From Streptomyces sp. NBC_00178 (GTDB lineage Bacteria > Actinomycetota > Actinomycetes > Streptomycetales > Streptomycetaceae): a stretch of DNA of 64,000 nucleotides. The position numbers and the translations under genes were made by a program. Location: assembly GCF_036206005.1 (NCBI RefSeq), contig NZ_CP108143.1, positions 5,919,501-5,983,500 on the forward strand. Reading direction: 5' to 3'. The number at the start of each line of letters is the position of its first letter. The first letter of the stretch is position 1. The notes under the pieces are model-generated. The model searched no databases and had not been told where the DNA came from. It saw nothing but the letters and a program-made list of their open reading frames with translations. Shown in pieces: positions 63,294 to 64,000 of this stretch.

Positions 63294-64000
63294 ATGACCC
63301 AGCAGTCCGTGGAACCCAGGACGAGCGCGGAGGAGGCGGGCCCCGGCTCGCGTGTCCCCGCCGGACGGTCCTGGCTCGACCGGTACTTCCACATATCCGA
63401 ACGCGGATCGACCGTCGCACGCGAAGTGCGCGGTGGCGTCACGACCTTCATGGCCATGGCGTACATCCTCCTGCTCAACCCCCTCATCCTCGGCGGCAAG
63501 GACGTCGACGGCCAGCTCCTCGGCCAGTCGGGCCTGATCACGGCCACCGCACTCGCGGCGGCGGCCACCACTCTGCTGATGGGCTTCGTCGGCAAGGTGC
63601 CCCTCGCGCTCGCGGCGGGACTGAGCGTCTCCGGTGTCCTCGCCTCGCAGGTCGCGCCGGCCATGACCTGGCAGCAGGCCATGGGCATGTGCGTGATCTA
63701 CGGTGTCATCATCTGCCTTCTGGTGGTCACCGGGCTCCGCGAGATGATCATGAACGCCATCCCGCTCGCGCTGAAGCACGGCATCACCATCGGGATCGGG
63801 CTCTTCATCGCCCTCATCGGCCTCGTCAAGGCAGGGTTCGTCCACCAGGGGGCGGCGACCCCGCTGTCGCTCGGCCCCACCGGTGCGCTGACCGGGTGGC
63901 CGGTGCTCATCTTCGCCGCGACCCTGCTGCTCATCTTCATGCTGCAGGCGCGGAACGTCCCCGGCGCGATCCTCATCGGCATCGTCGTCGGAACCGTCAT
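63294..64000 (+). CDS. NCS2/AzgA-type purine permease, N-terminal part (cut by window end)
   Basis: Only about 235 residues lie in the window; the gene runs off the edge. The start MTQQSVEPRTSAEEAGPG is followed by SWLDRYFHISERGSTVAREV and RGGVTTFMAMAYILLLNPLI, the AzgA/COG2252 signature; membrane helices continue (LITATALAAAATTLLMGFVG, GITIGIGLFIALIGLVKAGF). The family imports hypoxanthine, adenine or guanine with protons. Lying directly downstream of xanthine dehydrogenase, it supplies the purine substrate. A Shine-Dalgarno-like GGGAG precedes the ATG by about 10 nt. Confidence 0.92.
   Translation, partial: MTQQSVEPRTSAEEAGPGSRVPAGRSWLDRYFHISERGSTVAREVRGGVTTFMAMAYILLLNPLILGGKDVDGQLLGQSGLITATALAAAATTLLMGFVGKVPLALAAGLSVSGVLASQVAPAMTWQQAMGMCVIYGVIICLLVVTGLREMIMNAIPLALKHGITIGIGLFIALIGLVKAGFVHQGAATPLSLGPTGALTGWPVLIFAATLLLIFMLQARNVPGAILIGIVVGTV

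Noticed and set aside
1..64000. rRNA, tRNA, insertion sequences, prophage, defence islands
   Set aside because: No cloverleaf-like or rRNA sequence, transposase, integrase or phage structural gene was recognised anywhere in the window.

Overview
The window is chromosomal DNA from a Streptomyces. The evidence is very high GC with strong third-position GC bias, chaplin and rodlin genes (the aerial-hypha surface proteins of this genus), a streptogrisin-type protease, an SAV2148-type HEPN protein, DUF2637 and PucR proteins, and many leaderless-looking starts. No rRNA, tRNA, insertion sequence, integrase or CRISPR array is visible, and gene content looks like ordinary core and near-core Streptomyces DNA.

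Layout. 1-3114: 5' end of glycogen debranching enzyme glgX (minus), then a HEPN/PLD-like SAV2148 protein and a DnaQ-like exonuclease. 3125-7186: a phosphotransferase, then a sugar ABC importer made of two permeases and a lipoprotein with no ATPase. 7223-8564: a 35-bp tandem duplication, a perfect TetR-style operator and a macrolide-type glycosyltransferase. 8914-13865: a small secreted protein, a subtilisin-family protease, DUF1697 and DUF4440 proteins and a streptogrisin. 13960-16695: small metabolic genes. 16702-26339 (minus): a complete assimilatory sulfur operon. It opens with a 27-residue leader peptide, then sulfite reductase, a 59-aa zinc-ribbon protein, cysH, cysC, cysD, cysN, two tiny coupled ORFs, a sulfonate-type importer and sirohydrochlorin chelatase. 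26473-32548: GNAT plus GAF regulator, AidB-like dehydrogenase, YihY/BrkB membrane protein, AraC regulator and VOC protein.

32680-38406: a 3-oxoacid/3-hydroxyacyl-CoA catabolic cluster (dehydrogenase, two CoA-transferase subunits, LysR, thiolase), with the same 10-bp motif in front of both divergent units. 39426-43420: a morphogenetic surface-protein locus with a wall-anchored long chaplin, a short chaplin, three rodlins, a chaplin-like signal peptide fused to an unrelated 83-aa domain, and a 71-aa protein. Related sigma-BldN-like promoters precede the rodlins. 43564-54222: DUF5949, rsgA with a possible leader ORF, DUF456, a LuxR-type regulator, a PP2C phosphatase, pyruvate oxidase, a DHFR-fold protein, a barstar next to an RNase Sa-type secreted ribonuclease, a HATPase and a DUF2637 protein. 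54427-56160: a siderophore-reductase-like [2Fe-2S] protein behind an iron box, divergent from a GntR regulator. 56188-64000: a TPR-like protein, a PucR regulator and a divergent three-subunit xanthine dehydrogenase followed by a purine permease cut by the window end.

Functional themes: sulfate to sulfide assimilation with import and siroheme supply; CoA-thioester catabolism under LysR control; hydrophobic spore and aerial coat formation; purine catabolism. The most useful leads are the rodlin/chaplin locus with its unassigned small secreted protein, the coupled mini-genes of the sulfur operon, the shared LysR-cluster motif, and a symmetric divergent promoter that appears to drive two leaderless mRNAs.
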